DNA of 64,000 nucleotides, taken from positions 2,170,001 to 2,234,000 of the forward strand of contig NZ_LKAJ02000001.1 in the NCBI RefSeq assembly GCF_001431295.2, in the 5' to 3' direction. The notes under the pieces are model-generated. The model did no database searches. It was not told the origin of the DNA and worked only from the letters and a program-made list of their open reading frames with translations. The stretch comes from Candidatus Berkiella aquae (GTDB lineage: Bacteria > Pseudomonadota > Gammaproteobacteria > Berkiellales > Berkiellaceae). Position numbers and translations under genes: made by a program. Below, piece after piece: positions 1 through 10,200 of the stretch; the stretch's first letter is position 1, and every line of letters begins with the position of its first letter.

Positions 1-749
1 ACGCAGCAAAAAAGACTACTACCGTTTCCAAAAAACCGAATACCTCTGAAGATAAAAAGCCAATAGTAACTCCTGAAAAACAGCCTACTCCTATTGAAGT
101 AGAAAAAGCGTTTGTTACGCCTGAGAAAGCCGCTACTGTAGAAGTTCAAAAAACGACGGCCGTCACCAAAAAACAATCTAAAAAGACTAGTTCAACAGCT
201 CTTAATGATGATTTATTTAATAAAAATAAAGCGATTACTCCTCAGCGTGATGGAAAACAAAAAACTCAAGTTATTAATGATAAACAACTTTCAATCGCAG
301 AACTCCATAGTAGTTTAAAATCAAAAACTAAGGAAGAATTAGTTGCCGCTGGAATTAAAAATTTCAAAGTGATTGAGCCTGCAACACCCAAAGGTTCAAG
401 TTATCTCAAACTAGATATATTCTGTACAAAAGATGTATCTGCAACAGGTAAAACAACCGATGTCACAGTCGAACATAAACCAGGGACGGAAGGCATTACT
501 TATGCAATCAAAAAAACCATGCCAATATCAGAAAAAGAACAAGCGATAGAAAGAATTTGCAAATTAGCCGTTGACAGTGCGAAACCAGGCACAGTATTTA
601 AAATACCAACTAAAGATCCCCAACAACAAGCAATGACAGAAGCTGCTTTAGATAAAGCTTTACAAGCAAAATATCCAGAAACTTACCTTAAAGACCAGTT
701 AAAGGTTCCAGATCTACCCGATAAACCTTTACAGCGTAATTTAAAATAA
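1..749 (+). CDS. C-terminal part of an unknown Lys/Thr-rich protein
   Basis: An open frame runs without a stop from position 3 to the stop at 747-749, so the gene begins upstream of the window; the GTG at 369 is an internal codon, not a necessary start. The first ~110 codons are low complexity, rich in Lys, Thr, Pro and Glu, as in a disordered linker. The last ~130 residues look folded, with mixed strand/helix composition and a Cys at 'DIFCTKD' and another at 'RICKLA'. I recognise no family. The 3' end overlaps the stop of the convergent prpD gene by 9 bases. Disordered Lys-rich linkers are common in secreted or host-directed proteins of intracellular bacteria, but nothing here proves that role. 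Confidence 0.7.
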   Translation, partial: AAKKTTTVSKKPNTSEDKKPIVTPEKQPTPIEVEKAFVTPEKAATVEVQKTTAVTKKQSKKTSSTALNDDLFNKNKAITPQRDGKQKTQVINDKQLSIAELHSSLKSKTKEELVAAGIKNFKVIEPATPKGSSYLKLDIFCTKDVSATGKTTDVTVEHKPGTEGITYAIKKTMPISEKEQAIERICKLAVDSAKPGTVFKIPTKDPQQQAMTEAALDKALQAKYPETYLKDQLKVPDLPDKPLQRNLK

Positions 750-2177
750 AGCCATAAACTCAGGGACAGTCCAATCTAACCAAGCTTCTTGTTGAAGCAA
801 TTGTTTGATATCTGTTGATTTTGCTTCACCTAAAAATGCTTGGCAATTTCTCTCAAATTTTTGCCACATTAATGGGATCCCTTCTTCACGTCTTCGACGA
901 TGACCTAAAGGATATTCACAAGTTTGTATAAATTGACTACCATCGGTTAAAGTAATGGTCAATTCATTGGCGATAGAGCGCTTTTTCGGATCTAAATAAT
1001 CTTGGCTATATTGTGAATTCTCTTCCACCACCATTTTATCACGCAAGATATCGATGGCGGGGTCATGAGCAGTTTCATCTTCATAATGAAAAGCTTGCAA
1101 ATCACCTTTGAGTAAAGCAACAGCAACCATATATTGCAAACAATGGTCACGATCAGCTGGATTGTATAATTTTCCTGTTTTATTAATAATGCGCATTGCC
1201 GCATTATGGGTTTTGATGGAAATTTTGCTAATTTCTTGCAACCTGTCTTTTAATTTATCATGTAATTTTATTGCACATTCTACGGCTGTTTGCGCATGAA
1301 ATTCTGCAGGATAAGCAATTTTAAATAAAATATTTTCCATCACGTAACTGCCTAATGGACGTGCTAATTGAACCGGTTTTCCTTTAAATAAAACATCACC
1401 AAATCCCCAACGTGGTGCACTCACCGCACTTGGATAACCTGTTTCACCTTGTAACGTTAACATGGCTAACCGCACCCCGCGACTGGTTGCATCGCCTGCC
1501 GCCCAAGATTTTCGACTCCCTGTATTAGGCGCATGTCGATAAGTACGTAAGCTCTGACCATCTACCCATGCTTGTGATAATGCATTGAGTACATCATTTT
1601 TAGAGCCTCCTAAAAGTTTGGTTACCACACCGCAAGTCGCAACTTTAACTAAAATGACATGATCGAGCCCGACAGCATTAAAGCTGTTTTCAAGGGCAAG
1701 CACACCTTGGATCTCATAGGTTTTGATCATGGCTTCCAAGATATCTCGAACAGAGTATTTTTTATTTTGAAAGTCTGCCGTCCTTCGACTAACAAAATCC
1801 ATGACACTTAATATCCCACCTAAATTATCAGAAGGATGCCCCCATTCTTGGGCAAGCCAAGTATCATTGTAATCTAACCAACGAATCATCGTCCCTATAT
1901 CAAAAGCGGCTTTAATGGGATCGAGTTCATCATGCGTTCCAGGAATTTTAACCCCATTTTTAATTTGAGTGTCTTTTATCCAAGGCCCTAATAATTTGGT
2001 GCATGCGGGGAAAGTCAACGCCAACATTGCGCACCCCATACTATCGATGAGGCAGTTTTTAGCGGTTTCGAATGCTAATTCGCTTTGAATTTCAACATCA
2101 CAAATATAATCCGCTAATGTAACAAGCAGTTCATCAAATGAAGGTCTTGTATTATCCCGAATATCACCAGCATGCAT
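741..2177 (-). CDS. prpD: 2-methylcitrate dehydratase PrpD
   Basis: 478 residues, the usual length of the MmgE/PrpD family. PrpD dehydrates 2-methylcitrate to 2-methyl-cis-aconitate in the cytosolic methylcitrate cycle that detoxifies and uses propionyl-CoA. Family landmarks are the N-terminal helical part (CLIDSMGCAML), the 'DYNDTWLAQEWGHPSDNLGG' block near residue 100, and 'AYPAEFHAQTAVE' in the C-terminal half. It is the last gene of prpB-prpC-prpD: its ATG abuts the prpC stop (both at 2177), so translation is probably coupled. No AcnD or PrpF, the alternative dehydration route, is present in the window, consistent with PrpD being used. Confidence 0.95.
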   Translation of the reverse strand: MHAGDIRDNTRPSFDELLVTLADYICDVEIQSELAFETAKNCLIDSMGCAMLALTFPACTKLLGPWIKDTQIKNGVKIPGTHDELDPIKAAFDIGTMIRWLDYNDTWLAQEWGHPSDNLGGILSVMDFVSRRTADFQNKKYSVRDILEAMIKTYEIQGVLALENSFNAVGLDHVILVKVATCGVVTKLLGGSKNDVLNALSQAWVDGQSLRTYRHAPNTGSRKSWAAGDATSRGVRLAMLTLQGETGYPSAVSAPRWGFGDVLFKGKPVQLARPLGSYVMENILFKIAYPAEFHAQTAVECAIKLHDKLKDRLQEISKISIKTHNAAMRIINKTGKLYNPADRDHCLQYMVAVALLKGDLQAFHYEDETAHDPAIDILRDKMVVEENSQYSQDYLDPKKRSIANELTITLTDGSQFIQTCEYPLGHRRRREEGIPLMWQKFERNCQAFLGEAKSTDIKQLLQQEAWLDWTVPEFMALF

Positions 2178-3316
2178 TATGATCGATCCTTAAGTGAAAC
2201 AAAGGCAACAGGTTCAGGTCCAATATATTCTGCAGAAGGACGAATCAGTTTATTATTAGCACGTTGTTCCAACACGTGTGCTGCCCATCCGGTTAATCTT
2301 GCAATCACAAAAATTGGAGTAAATAAAGAGGTAGGAATACCACAAAAATGATAAGCGCTGGCGCTATAAAAATCTAAATTAGGGAATAACTTTTTCTCAT
2401 CCCACATTATTTTTTCAATCTTCTCAGAAACGGCAAATAAGGTTTTATCACCTAATGCCTCACTTAAGGCTTTTGCTTGTTTTTTGATCACTTCAGAACG
2501 AGGATCGGAGGTCGTATACACCCGATGACCAAATCCCATGATTAAGGCTTTCTCTTGTAGTTTTGTTAAAAGGCCTTTTTCAGCTGCCTCTGGCGTTGCA
2601 TATTGTTGGATTAACATCATCGCGGCTTCATTAGCACCCCCATGTAATGGGCCACGTAACGTGCCAATTGCGGCGGTAATAGCAGAATAAAAATCTGATA
2701 AGGTCGCAGCACAAACTCTTGCTGCAAAGGTAGAAGCATTAAATTCATGCTCTGCGTATAAAATCAACGACAGATCGAGTGTTTTCACCATGAGCTTGCC
2801 AAGCTCACTATTCATATCCCACGTAGGGCCATGCAATAATTTTAAAAAATATTCAGCGGTACTCTTTGCTTCAATATCTAATGCAATGGAATTGCCATTT
2901 AAATGATAATGGTACCAATACAATAAAGCGCCAGGAAATAATGATAGCAATCTATCGGCGACTTCTTGTCCGCTGCGATTAGCACCTTCAGGTTCCAGTG
3001 TGCCCACAAAAGAACAAACCGTTCGTAATACATCCATCGGATTGGCTTGCGCAGGAATTCGTTTAAGCAAATCAGCGACTTCTTTGGGTAACCCTCTTAA
3101 ACTCTGTAATTTTTCATTATATTGCGATAACTGTTGGACAGTGGGTAACTTTCCGTCAATCAATAAATAAGCAACTTCTTCAAAGCTTGCTTTTTCGGCT
3201 AAATCAAAAATAGAATAGCCGCGATAATGTAAATTATTACCTGCATGTCCAACAGTACATATCGCAGTTTGGCCTGCAACAACGCCTGCTAAACCTCCGG
3301 TTTTAGTTGTTGGCAT
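2177..3316 (-). CDS. prpC: 2-methylcitrate synthase PrpC
   Basis: 379 residues from the ATG at 3316. This start gives the N-terminus [17 protein letters not shown], typical of PrpC; the open frame extends 10 codons further but those lie in prpB coding sequence. The citrate-synthase fold is shown by '[10 protein letters not shown]' and '[19 protein letters not shown]', which carry the active-site His residues. It condenses propionyl-CoA with oxaloacetate to give 2-methylcitrate. The start lies 14 bases inside the end of prpB and the stop touches the prpD start, so the three genes form a tight operon. Citrate synthase side activity is common in the family. Confidence 0.95.
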   Translation of the reverse strand: MPTTKTGGLAGVVAGQTAICTVGHAGNNLHYRGYSIFDLAEKASFEEVAYLLIDGKLPTVQQLSQYNEKLQSLRGLPKEVADLLKRIPAQANPMDVLRTVCSFVGTLEPEGANRSGQEVADRLLSLFPGALLYWYHYHLNGNSIALDIEAKSTAEYFLKLLHGPTWDMNSELGKLMVKTLDLSLILYAEHEFNASTFAARVCAATLSDFYSAITAAIGTLRGPLHGGANEAAMMLIQQYATPEAAEKGLLTKLQEKALIMGFGHRVYTTSDPRSEVIKKQAKALSEALGDKTLFAVSEKIEKIMWDEKKLFPNLDFYSASAYHFCGIPTSLFTPIFVIARLTGWAAHVLEQRANNKLIRPSAEYIGPEPVAFVSLKDRS

Positions 3317-4220
3317 CTTCTCGCTCCATGAGTTGATTATATTCATCTAATTCTTTTTCGTAATTTTCATATTGCAAATATTGGTACAGTTCATCGCGAG
3401 TTTGCATCAGCGGAATAACGCTTTGCTGAGTGCCTTGTTGCAATATCGCTTCATAAACTTTTAAAGCAGCTTGATTCATCGCACGAAAGGCACTAAGGGG
3501 ATATAAAATCATGCTAACACCTACTTTAGCTAATGATTCTCGGCTAAAAAGCGGCGTTTTACCAAACTCGGTGATATTAGCTAATACGGGGATGGTTAAT
3601 GCTCGTGTAAATTGTAGATAATGATCTAAGCTATCTAATGCTTCAACAAAAATAGCATCAGCTCCAGCGGCTTCATAGGTTCTGGCTCTTTCTAATGCGC
3701 CTTGTAGCCCTTCAACCGCAAAAGCATCCGTTCTTGCCATCACCATAAAACTATCGCTATTGCGTCCATCAAGCGCGGCTTTAATTTTTCCGACCATGGA
3801 TTCTGTGCTCACCAGTTTTTTACCGCTTCGGTGCCCACAACGTTTTGCTTCAGTTTGATCTTCAATATGTGCCCCAGCTGCTCCTGCTTTTGATAGCATA
3901 GAAAAAGTGCGACGAATATTTAAAGGGCTTCCCCACCCGGTATCCGCATCAACCAGAAGGGGCAATGTCGATGCTTGGGTTATTTTGGTCACTTCGGTAA
4001 CCACATCATCTAAGGATGTCATGGCAAGATCGGGTAAAGCCAAGCGCGAATTCGCAACACCCGCCCCCGATAAATAGAGTGCTTTATGGCCTGATGCCTC
4101 TGCCAATCGTGCAGCATAAGCGTGTATCGTACCAACGATTTGTAAAGGTTTTTCGGTTTGAATGGCCTGTCGAAGTAATTGTCCTGGCTCTGTCAGCACG
4201 AGAATCTCCTTTTTCACCAT
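3303..4220 (-). CDS. prpB: Methylisocitrate lyase PrpB
   Basis: 305 residues if started at the ATG at 4220 ([17 protein letters not shown]), which matches where the family begins; the open frame reaches back to 4352 but the extra 44 residues are unlike PrpB. The isocitrate-lyase/PEP-mutase barrel is shown by '[20 protein letters not shown]', '[16 protein letters not shown]' and the catalytic loop 'KRCGHRSGK' with Cys near residue 128. It splits 2-methylisocitrate into pyruvate and succinate, ending the methylcitrate cycle. First gene of prpBCD. A candidate minus-strand promoter (TTGTTG, 17 bases, GATAAT) can be read in the divergent region with the APC permease, but it is weak evidence. No prpR regulator or prpE is present. 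Confidence 0.93.
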   Translation of the reverse strand: MVKKEILVLTEPGQLLRQAIQTEKPLQIVGTIHAYAARLAEASGHKALYLSGAGVANSRLALPDLAMTSLDDVVTEVTKITQASTLPLLVDADTGWGSPLNIRRTFSMLSKAGAAGAHIEDQTEAKRCGHRSGKKLVSTESMVGKIKAALDGRNSDSFMVMARTDAFAVEGLQGALERARTYEAAGADAIFVEALDSLDHYLQFTRALTIPVLANITEFGKTPLFSRESLAKVGVSMILYPLSAFRAMNQAALKVYEAILQQGTQQSVIPLMQTRDELYQYLQYENYEKELDEYNQLMEREDANN

Positions 4221-4389
4221 AGCTGATAGGCTATTGTAGCCTGATGGTAAGCGAAGAACTACGCTATTATCTGCTAATGTAATATAACCAACAAACTGAA
4301 TATGCATCCATTCTATTCTCACATATTGCATGTAAAGAAGAGGTATGTTCAAATGCTAGCTATTTTTTATAGCCAAGGGTTTATCTGTC

Positions 4390-5769
4390 ATGCAATCCTC
4401 GAAAAAGTTTTTAGGTGTTTTCTCCTTAGCACTTATCAATGTGGCAGCCATCGTCAGCTTGAGAAACTTATCTTTCATGGTTGAATATGGCATCGGCGCA
4501 ATTCTATTTTATATAGCGGCCGCTTTATTCTTTTTTATCCCTTCAGCCTTAGTCTGTGCAGAACTTGCAACCGCTTGGCCTGAAGCAATTGGGATTTTTG
4601 GTTGGGTTGCCAGAGCCTTTGGGCAACGGATTGGATTTTTTGCGCAGTGGATGAATTGGATGTTCTCTATTGCCTCCTTCCCCACCGTGCTTACTTTTTT
4701 AGCCGCAGTGATTGCGTATATTATTGATCCGGCTTTAGCGCATAACAAAAGCTTTATGTTTTGGACCATTATTGGCATTTTCTGGACACTCACCCTCATT
4801 AATTTTCTGAGCATGAAAACCTCTGCCAGATTATCAACTATCGGTGCTTTATTAGGAACGGTCATACCGGGGCTACTGATTATTGTGCTTGCTGCTGTTT
4901 GGGTGTGCTTGGGCAAACCCATTGAAATCGCTTTTACGAAAGAAGCCCTGATCCCTGAATTATCGTTAGGCAATATCGTCTTTTTAAGCGCGGTTGTATT
5001 AGGCCTCGCAGGCATGGAAATGTCCGCTTTTTATGCCAATGAAACAGAAAATCCCAAACGGGTTTATCCTAAAGCAATTTTATTGTCGACTATCTTAATT
5101 TTAGGGATCTCCATTCTGGGTTCACTCTCAATGGCCATTGTTGTCCCTAAAATCAGTATTGTTTCTGGCGTCATGCAAGTTTTCAATGTGTTTTTCACTG
5201 ATTTTAATATGGGCTATGCGGTTAAAATCATTGCCGTTATGGCCATTATTGGTTCTTTCGCAGGAAACAATACCTGGATCATTGGTCCTGCAAAAGGCTT
5301 GCACCATTCATTAATGACAGGCTATATGCCACATTGGTTATCGAAGAAAAATAAACAAGAACAACCTATTGCTATTTTATTCTCACAAGCCATCTTAGGA
5401 ACGCTGTTAGCAACCGCCTTTTTCTTAATGCCGTCTGTGGATGTGGCTTTTTGGTTAGTCACAACCATCACCACACAATTTGCGATGGCGATGTATGTCT
5501 TAGTCTTTGCAGCTGCCATTTGGTTAAGAATAAAGCACCCTGAAACAGAAAGACCTTATAAAATCCCAGGCGGCTTATTTGGACTTGTTATCGTAGCAGG
5601 GGTGGGTATTGTGATGTGTATACTCAGTTTCTGTTTAGGTTTCTTGCCCCCCGATCAATTTAAAGAATCTCTTGAAATTCATCATCTTTACTTATTCGAA
5701 GGCTACCTGGTTGCGGGCCTGGTTTTACTCTCTTTACCTGCTTTGCTTTGTAAGAAAAAAGAATCATGA
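4390..5769 (+). CDS. APC-superfamily amino acid permease (glutamate/GABA antiporter-like)
   Basis: 459 residues, about 12 hydrophobic segments, typical of an inner-membrane APC transporter. The first helix carries the unwound-region motif seen as 'VFSLALINVAAIVSLRNL', followed by 'EYGIGAILFYIAAALFFFIPSALVCAELATAWPE' split over TM2-TM3, and 'AGMEMSAFYANETENPKRVYP' in the middle, characteristic of GadC/YjeM-like amino acid antiporters. Intracellular Legionellales carry many such permeases for host amino acids. It is divergent from prpB. Its stop overlaps the start of the following Nudix gene (ATGA at 5766-5769), so the two are co-translated. Substrate cannot be assigned from sequence alone. Confidence 0.85.
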   Translation: MQSSKKFLGVFSLALINVAAIVSLRNLSFMVEYGIGAILFYIAAALFFFIPSALVCAELATAWPEAIGIFGWVARAFGQRIGFFAQWMNWMFSIASFPTVLTFLAAVIAYIIDPALAHNKSFMFWTIIGIFWTLTLINFLSMKTSARLSTIGALLGTVIPGLLIIVLAAVWVCLGKPIEIAFTKEALIPELSLGNIVFLSAVVLGLAGMEMSAFYANETENPKRVYPKAILLSTILILGISILGSLSMAIVVPKISIVSGVMQVFNVFFTDFNMGYAVKIIAVMAIIGSFAGNNTWIIGPAKGLHHSLMTGYMPHWLSKKNKQEQPIAILFSQAILGTLLATAFFLMPSVDVAFWLVTTITTQFAMAMYVLVFAAAIWLRIKHPETERPYKIPGGLFGLVIVAGVGIVMCILSFCLGFLPPDQFKESLEIHHLYLFEGYLVAGLVLLSLPALLCKKKES

Positions 5770-6374
5770 CACTCATCGAATTGTTTAATCGCCATACGCC
5801 TGAAGAAATTTATGCGCAATTACGATTAATTGCTAAAGACTTACAGATACCGCAGGATCCTTTAACAGCGACACCGACCCCTGCGGCTGTCATGATCCCC
5901 CTCATTGAGCATTCTGAGCCAACCATTCTATTAACGCAAAGAACCATTCACTTAAGTAGCCACCCTGGTCAAATTAGTTTTCCGGGGGGAAGAATGGATC
6001 CCACGGATATCGATTTAACTGCTTGTGCGCTTCGTGAAACCCAGGAAGAAGTAGGCATTAGCGCAGATAAAATTGTGGTAGCGACTGATCTGGGTCTTTG
6101 GCCATCTTATACCGGTTATGTTGTCAAACCGTTTATTGGCATTATCAAACCCCCAGTGGAGTATACCCCGTGCTCTTATGAAGTCGCTGAGATTTTTGAA
6201 GTACCGCTTTCTGTTATCAGGGATCTAAGCCGATATGAACTTGTTCATAAAGCAGAACCTATCACCCATCACTACTATCAACTGGTTTATCAGGATAAAG
6301 TGATTTGGGGGCTTACTGCTGGGTTATTACGACTGCTTGCTGCTTATTTAGCACCTTCATTCGCAACGCCATAA
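5766..6374 (+). CDS. Nudix hydrolase, CoA pyrophosphatase type (NudL-like)
   Basis: 202 residues. The NudL/YeaB signature 'LLTQRTIHLSSHPGQISFPG' precedes the Nudix box, which reads GGRMDPTD... followed by ALRETQEEVGI; the REx2EE metal-binding core is intact and the first Glu of the generic box is Asp, as is usual in this subfamily. Members hydrolyse CoA and CoA derivatives to phosphopantetheine products and 3',5'-ADP. The start overlaps the permease stop by 4 bases. The 3' end overlaps the convergent 5'-nucleotidase gene by 31 bases. The physiological substrate could differ (other nucleoside diphosphate derivatives). Confidence 0.88.
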   Translation: MTLIELFNRHTPEEIYAQLRLIAKDLQIPQDPLTATPTPAAVMIPLIEHSEPTILLTQRTIHLSSHPGQISFPGGRMDPTDIDLTACALRETQEEVGISADKIVVATDLGLWPSYTGYVVKPFIGIIKPPVEYTPCSYEVAEIFEVPLSVIRDLSRYELVHKAEPITHHYYQLVYQDKVIWGLTAGLLRLLAAYLAPSFATP

Positions 6375-7252
6375 GGCACATGTGCTGAGGTGACTTCACA
6401 GCTTGCGGTTTCGCAATGCATTTTCTGATCATCAAAGAAAATATCCGCCTTAAAGGCTTTCAAGAATTCCGCTTTTGAGAGCCCACCTAAAAAGAGCGAT
6501 TCATCAATTCGAATATCCCATTGTCGTAAAGTGTTCACGACCCTTTCATGTGCAGGTGCTGAACGTGCTGTCACTAAAGCTGTGCGAATGGGAATAGGTA
6601 AATCTTGCTCTTTCTGTAAACGCTGCAATGCCATCAAAAACCCTTTAAACGGTCCATCGGCGAGGGGTTCATTGGCCGATAAAATCTCTGATTTATTAAA
6701 TTCTTCTAATCCTTTGGTTTTAAACACCCGTTCTGCCTCATCTGAAAAGATGACCGCATCACCATCAAAAGCGATATGCAAAGCATCTTCTACCTGACAC
6801 GTTTTACTGCCAGGCCAAATGGTTGCCGCAGCACAACTGGTATTTAATGCTTGTCTCACATCTTCTGGGTTTAAGGATAAATAAAGATCGGCGCCAAAAG
6901 CGTTAGCATAAACATAAGGGCTATTACCGCCAGCAAACGCAGCGCGAATGATATTTAAACCATAATGACGAATAGAATTAAAAATGCGCAATCCTGTATC
7001 GGCTGTATTTCTTGACAGCAACAACACTTCAACTAAAGCATCTTCGGGCTTTCTACCTTCATTGAGCTTTAAAAATTTTTTAACTAAATCAAATGCGCCC
7101 CCTGGAGGTAATATTTCATGTTCCTTTGATCGTTGATGGCTTCGGTAAGCTTCAATCCCTTCTTTTTCATACACTTGATGACTTTCATCAAGATTGAATA
7201 AGGCTCTTGAAGAAATAGCGACAATCAATTTTCGCGACGATAATTTAGTCAT
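6344..7252 (-). CDS. Cytosolic 5'-nucleotidase (cN-I family)
   Basis: 302 residues matching the bacterial 5-nucleotidase family related to vertebrate cN-IA/IB. Motif-like stretches are 'VAISSRALFNLDESHQVYE' at the N-terminus, where the nucleophilic Asp would lie, 'LLSRNTADTGLRIFNSI' in the centre, and 'IAFDGDAVIFSDEAERVF' near residue 165. The expected reaction is dephosphorylation of nucleoside monophosphates in the cytosol. It starts only 12 bases after the AddA-like gene stops and reads in the same direction, so it may be cotranscribed with the repair genes. The 3' end overlaps the convergent Nudix gene. Confidence 0.85.
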   Translation of the reverse strand: MTKLSSRKLIVAISSRALFNLDESHQVYEKEGIEAYRSHQRSKEHEILPPGGAFDLVKKFLKLNEGRKPEDALVEVLLLSRNTADTGLRIFNSIRHYGLNIIRAAFAGGNSPYVYANAFGADLYLSLNPEDVRQALNTSCAAATIWPGSKTCQVEDALHIAFDGDAVIFSDEAERVFKTKGLEEFNKSEILSANEPLADGPFKGFLMALQRLQKEQDLPIPIRTALVTARSAPAHERVVNTLRQWDIRIDESLFLGGLSKAEFLKAFKADIFFDDQKMHCETASCEVTSAHVPYGVANEGAK

Positions 7253-7264
7253 TTAACACACCAT

Positions 7265-10200
7265 TTAAATTTCGGTGAACACCTTGGCTAAAGGAAAGTA
7301 TAAACCACAACGGATGGGTCTTTGCTCTAATCGGCTGAGTAATTGTCGGTATTTTAACAATTGTGGACGATAGCGCGTTGTTTCTTCCGCTAAAGCCGCT
7401 TCGGTAAAGGATTGATGATGCGTTAACTTATAATCAATAATCCAACGTATACCGTTTTCATCAACAAAGCTAAAATCGATGACATAATTATCAACCCCAT
7501 AAGGCGTTTTAACCGAGAGTGCCCATTCTCGTTGACGTTCATGATGGCGCGGATCCATAATCCAACGCCCTTTTTCATCGGCTAGCATATTATTCAAGGC
7601 ATCACGAATTAAAGTACTTGCTTGTGCAAGCTCTTGTCCAATTAAGCCCATTCGTTTTAAGGCAAGCTCACAGATTTTTACACTATCAGGCTGGTTACGA
7701 CTCTCTTCCTCTGTAAGACGTTGCAGTAATCGATGAAACACGGTACCTGCACATCTGGCAACATAATCACTCATTTGCGGTCTATTCAAATCGTCATCTG
7801 GCAGGGCTAAACCCTGCTCTTGTAGCGAAGGCATGCTAAATGGCGTTTTTAAGCGATGTAATGGCTTTTCATTGGGTTCATAATTCAAGCCCAACTTTGG
7901 CGTATCGTCTTCGTGTTCATGCAAAAAGTCCTGTTCAACATACGGCCAAAGCATTTCCCAAAAACTTCCTTTCGGCGGTGATTTAATTTCTCCTTTATCA
8001 GTCACCTCATATTCACCAAGCAAATATAAGCGATTCTTAGCGCGGGTTGCTCCCACATAAAGTAACCTAGCCATTTCAAAACGATCTTTTTGCGTAAGAC
8101 AATGATCGACATAGCGATAAAGCGCATCATATTCTTGCGCAACAAAGCGATAAGGGGCTAATAATAAATCAACTCTATTTCCCAAGGTATATTCAAACCA
8201 ACGTAGCAAAGCAGGATCATTGCGTTTAGGCAGCTTTTGCAAATACGCAATGATGACGGTATCAAATTCTAAACCTTTGGCTTTGTGCAGCGTTAATAAT
8301 TCAACGGGTAATTGCTGAGCATTTTCTGGCGTAACAGACACATCAGCATATAATTGTGATAATCGTTCCTCAAAAGCATCGATATCCAACATAATGCCAC
8401 TTTCTTGCATATTACAAATCAGTTCAAACACCGCATCAATATCGGTTAATACAGGATGTGCGTAACCATTTTCTCCACCTAAGGTTAACCATAACCCTCG
8501 TAACCACTCATGCAATGGTTTGCGCCAACGATTATTAAGCCAATATTGCATCTTTGCAACGAAAATGCTTAGGCGTTCCTTTGCTTGCGTGGATAAGCCT
8601 TGGCATTGTTCAAATTGTTGTATAGCATCCCATAATATGCCCGTTGTATTTGTTGTCGAGATGGCAAAGATATCATTTAAGGTTAACCCTATCCAAGGTG
8701 CTCTTAAAAGAGCATACCAGGCAATTTTATCTGTCCAGTCTAATGTTGCTCGCAATAGTGACACCAAATCAACTACATGACTGCGCAGTGCTAAATGTTC
8801 AATTTCATGTGCGACAAAAGGAATCTTTAATTTTTTAAGCGCCTCAACAACTAGCGACAGATCTTTTCGGGTTCGCCCTAGCACAGCAATGCTATGCGCA
8901 GGATTTTGCGCCAATGAATCAATAATTTTCTGAACAGCGACTTCTGCAATATCATTTCTTCCTTTTTGAATAGGAACAAGCATCACATCTTGGCGATTTT
9001 CTACTTTTTTAGCGGCTATGGCATGTGAATAGGTTACGCCCCCAAATGTTTTATTGGTCACAGCCGGAAAGATATCTTTAAAGGTATGATTAATCCAATT
9101 AATCACATTCTCATTAGAACGAAAATTAACTTGTAAGGTTAATGGCGTCAATCGAACACTACCAAGCCCTTTTTCTTGCGTATGCAAAAATAAGCTAACC
9201 TCAGCGCCACGAAATCGATAAATCGATTGCATCGGATCACCAACCAGAAACAAAGTGCGACCATCACCCGGTTGCCACCCTGCTACCAATTTCTCAAATA
9301 GGCGATATTGAGAAACAGAGGTATCTTGATATTCATCAATTAAAATATGGCGTAATTGATAATCAAGTTTTAACAAAATATCCGACGGCTCTAGGGCATC
9401 GCCTAATGCATTCGAAGCCCTTAAACTGATTTCGGTAAAATCGACTTTACCATTGCTCTGAAAAACAACCTGCAAATGAGCCACTAACACCGGCAAAATT
9501 TCGCCTAATGCTTTTAAAATTTTCAAATGTTGATTTGATAAATGGGGTTCGGGTAATAATTCTAATTCAGCGAGTAAGGCTTGTGCCCCCTCAATCTCAG
9601 CAAGCTCTGCAATCAGAGCCTTTATCGTTTCTTGTTGCTCTTTGCGAGCTGCTTTTTCAACTTTATCTTTTGCTGCACTTTGACTGAGAAACCCAATATT
9701 CTGATCAAATCTTTTGCGAAACTCACCCTCTTTGGTCAGTAGCACCTCTGCTATCCCCTGCCATAACAGCAAATCATTTACAGAGGTTCCAGGAAGTTGG
9801 GTTTGATTGATAAGGTTTACAATTTTATTCTGCTTTTCTAATGCTTCACAATTCTTAGCAGATTGATTCGCCAGCCTCATTAACGTTGTTGCAATCGAGG
9901 CGCTAAAAAGTGCATTCACTTTCTGCAAATGGTTTTCTATTAACCGTTGGATACTCTGTTCAAAATAGGCTTGCAATTCAACTTCATTAGCACTTAAATA
10001 GCGTAAATAAGGTAGCCATTGATCGCGCTGCATTAATAAAGTCACTAATAAACCAACAATCTTCTCCATCCGATTATCAAGATGCAGCAACAGTGTCTCT
10101 AATCCTTGAATCCAGGGTTCATTTTCTGTTGTTTGTGAGATCAATGCTTTTGCGGCTTGCTCATAAAGGGCGGTTGCATATTCAATCACCATAAAATCCC

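Noticed and set aside
4509-5015. 168-residue minus-strand ORF opposite the APC permease
   Set aside because: Shadow of a membrane-protein coding frame; no recognisable domain.
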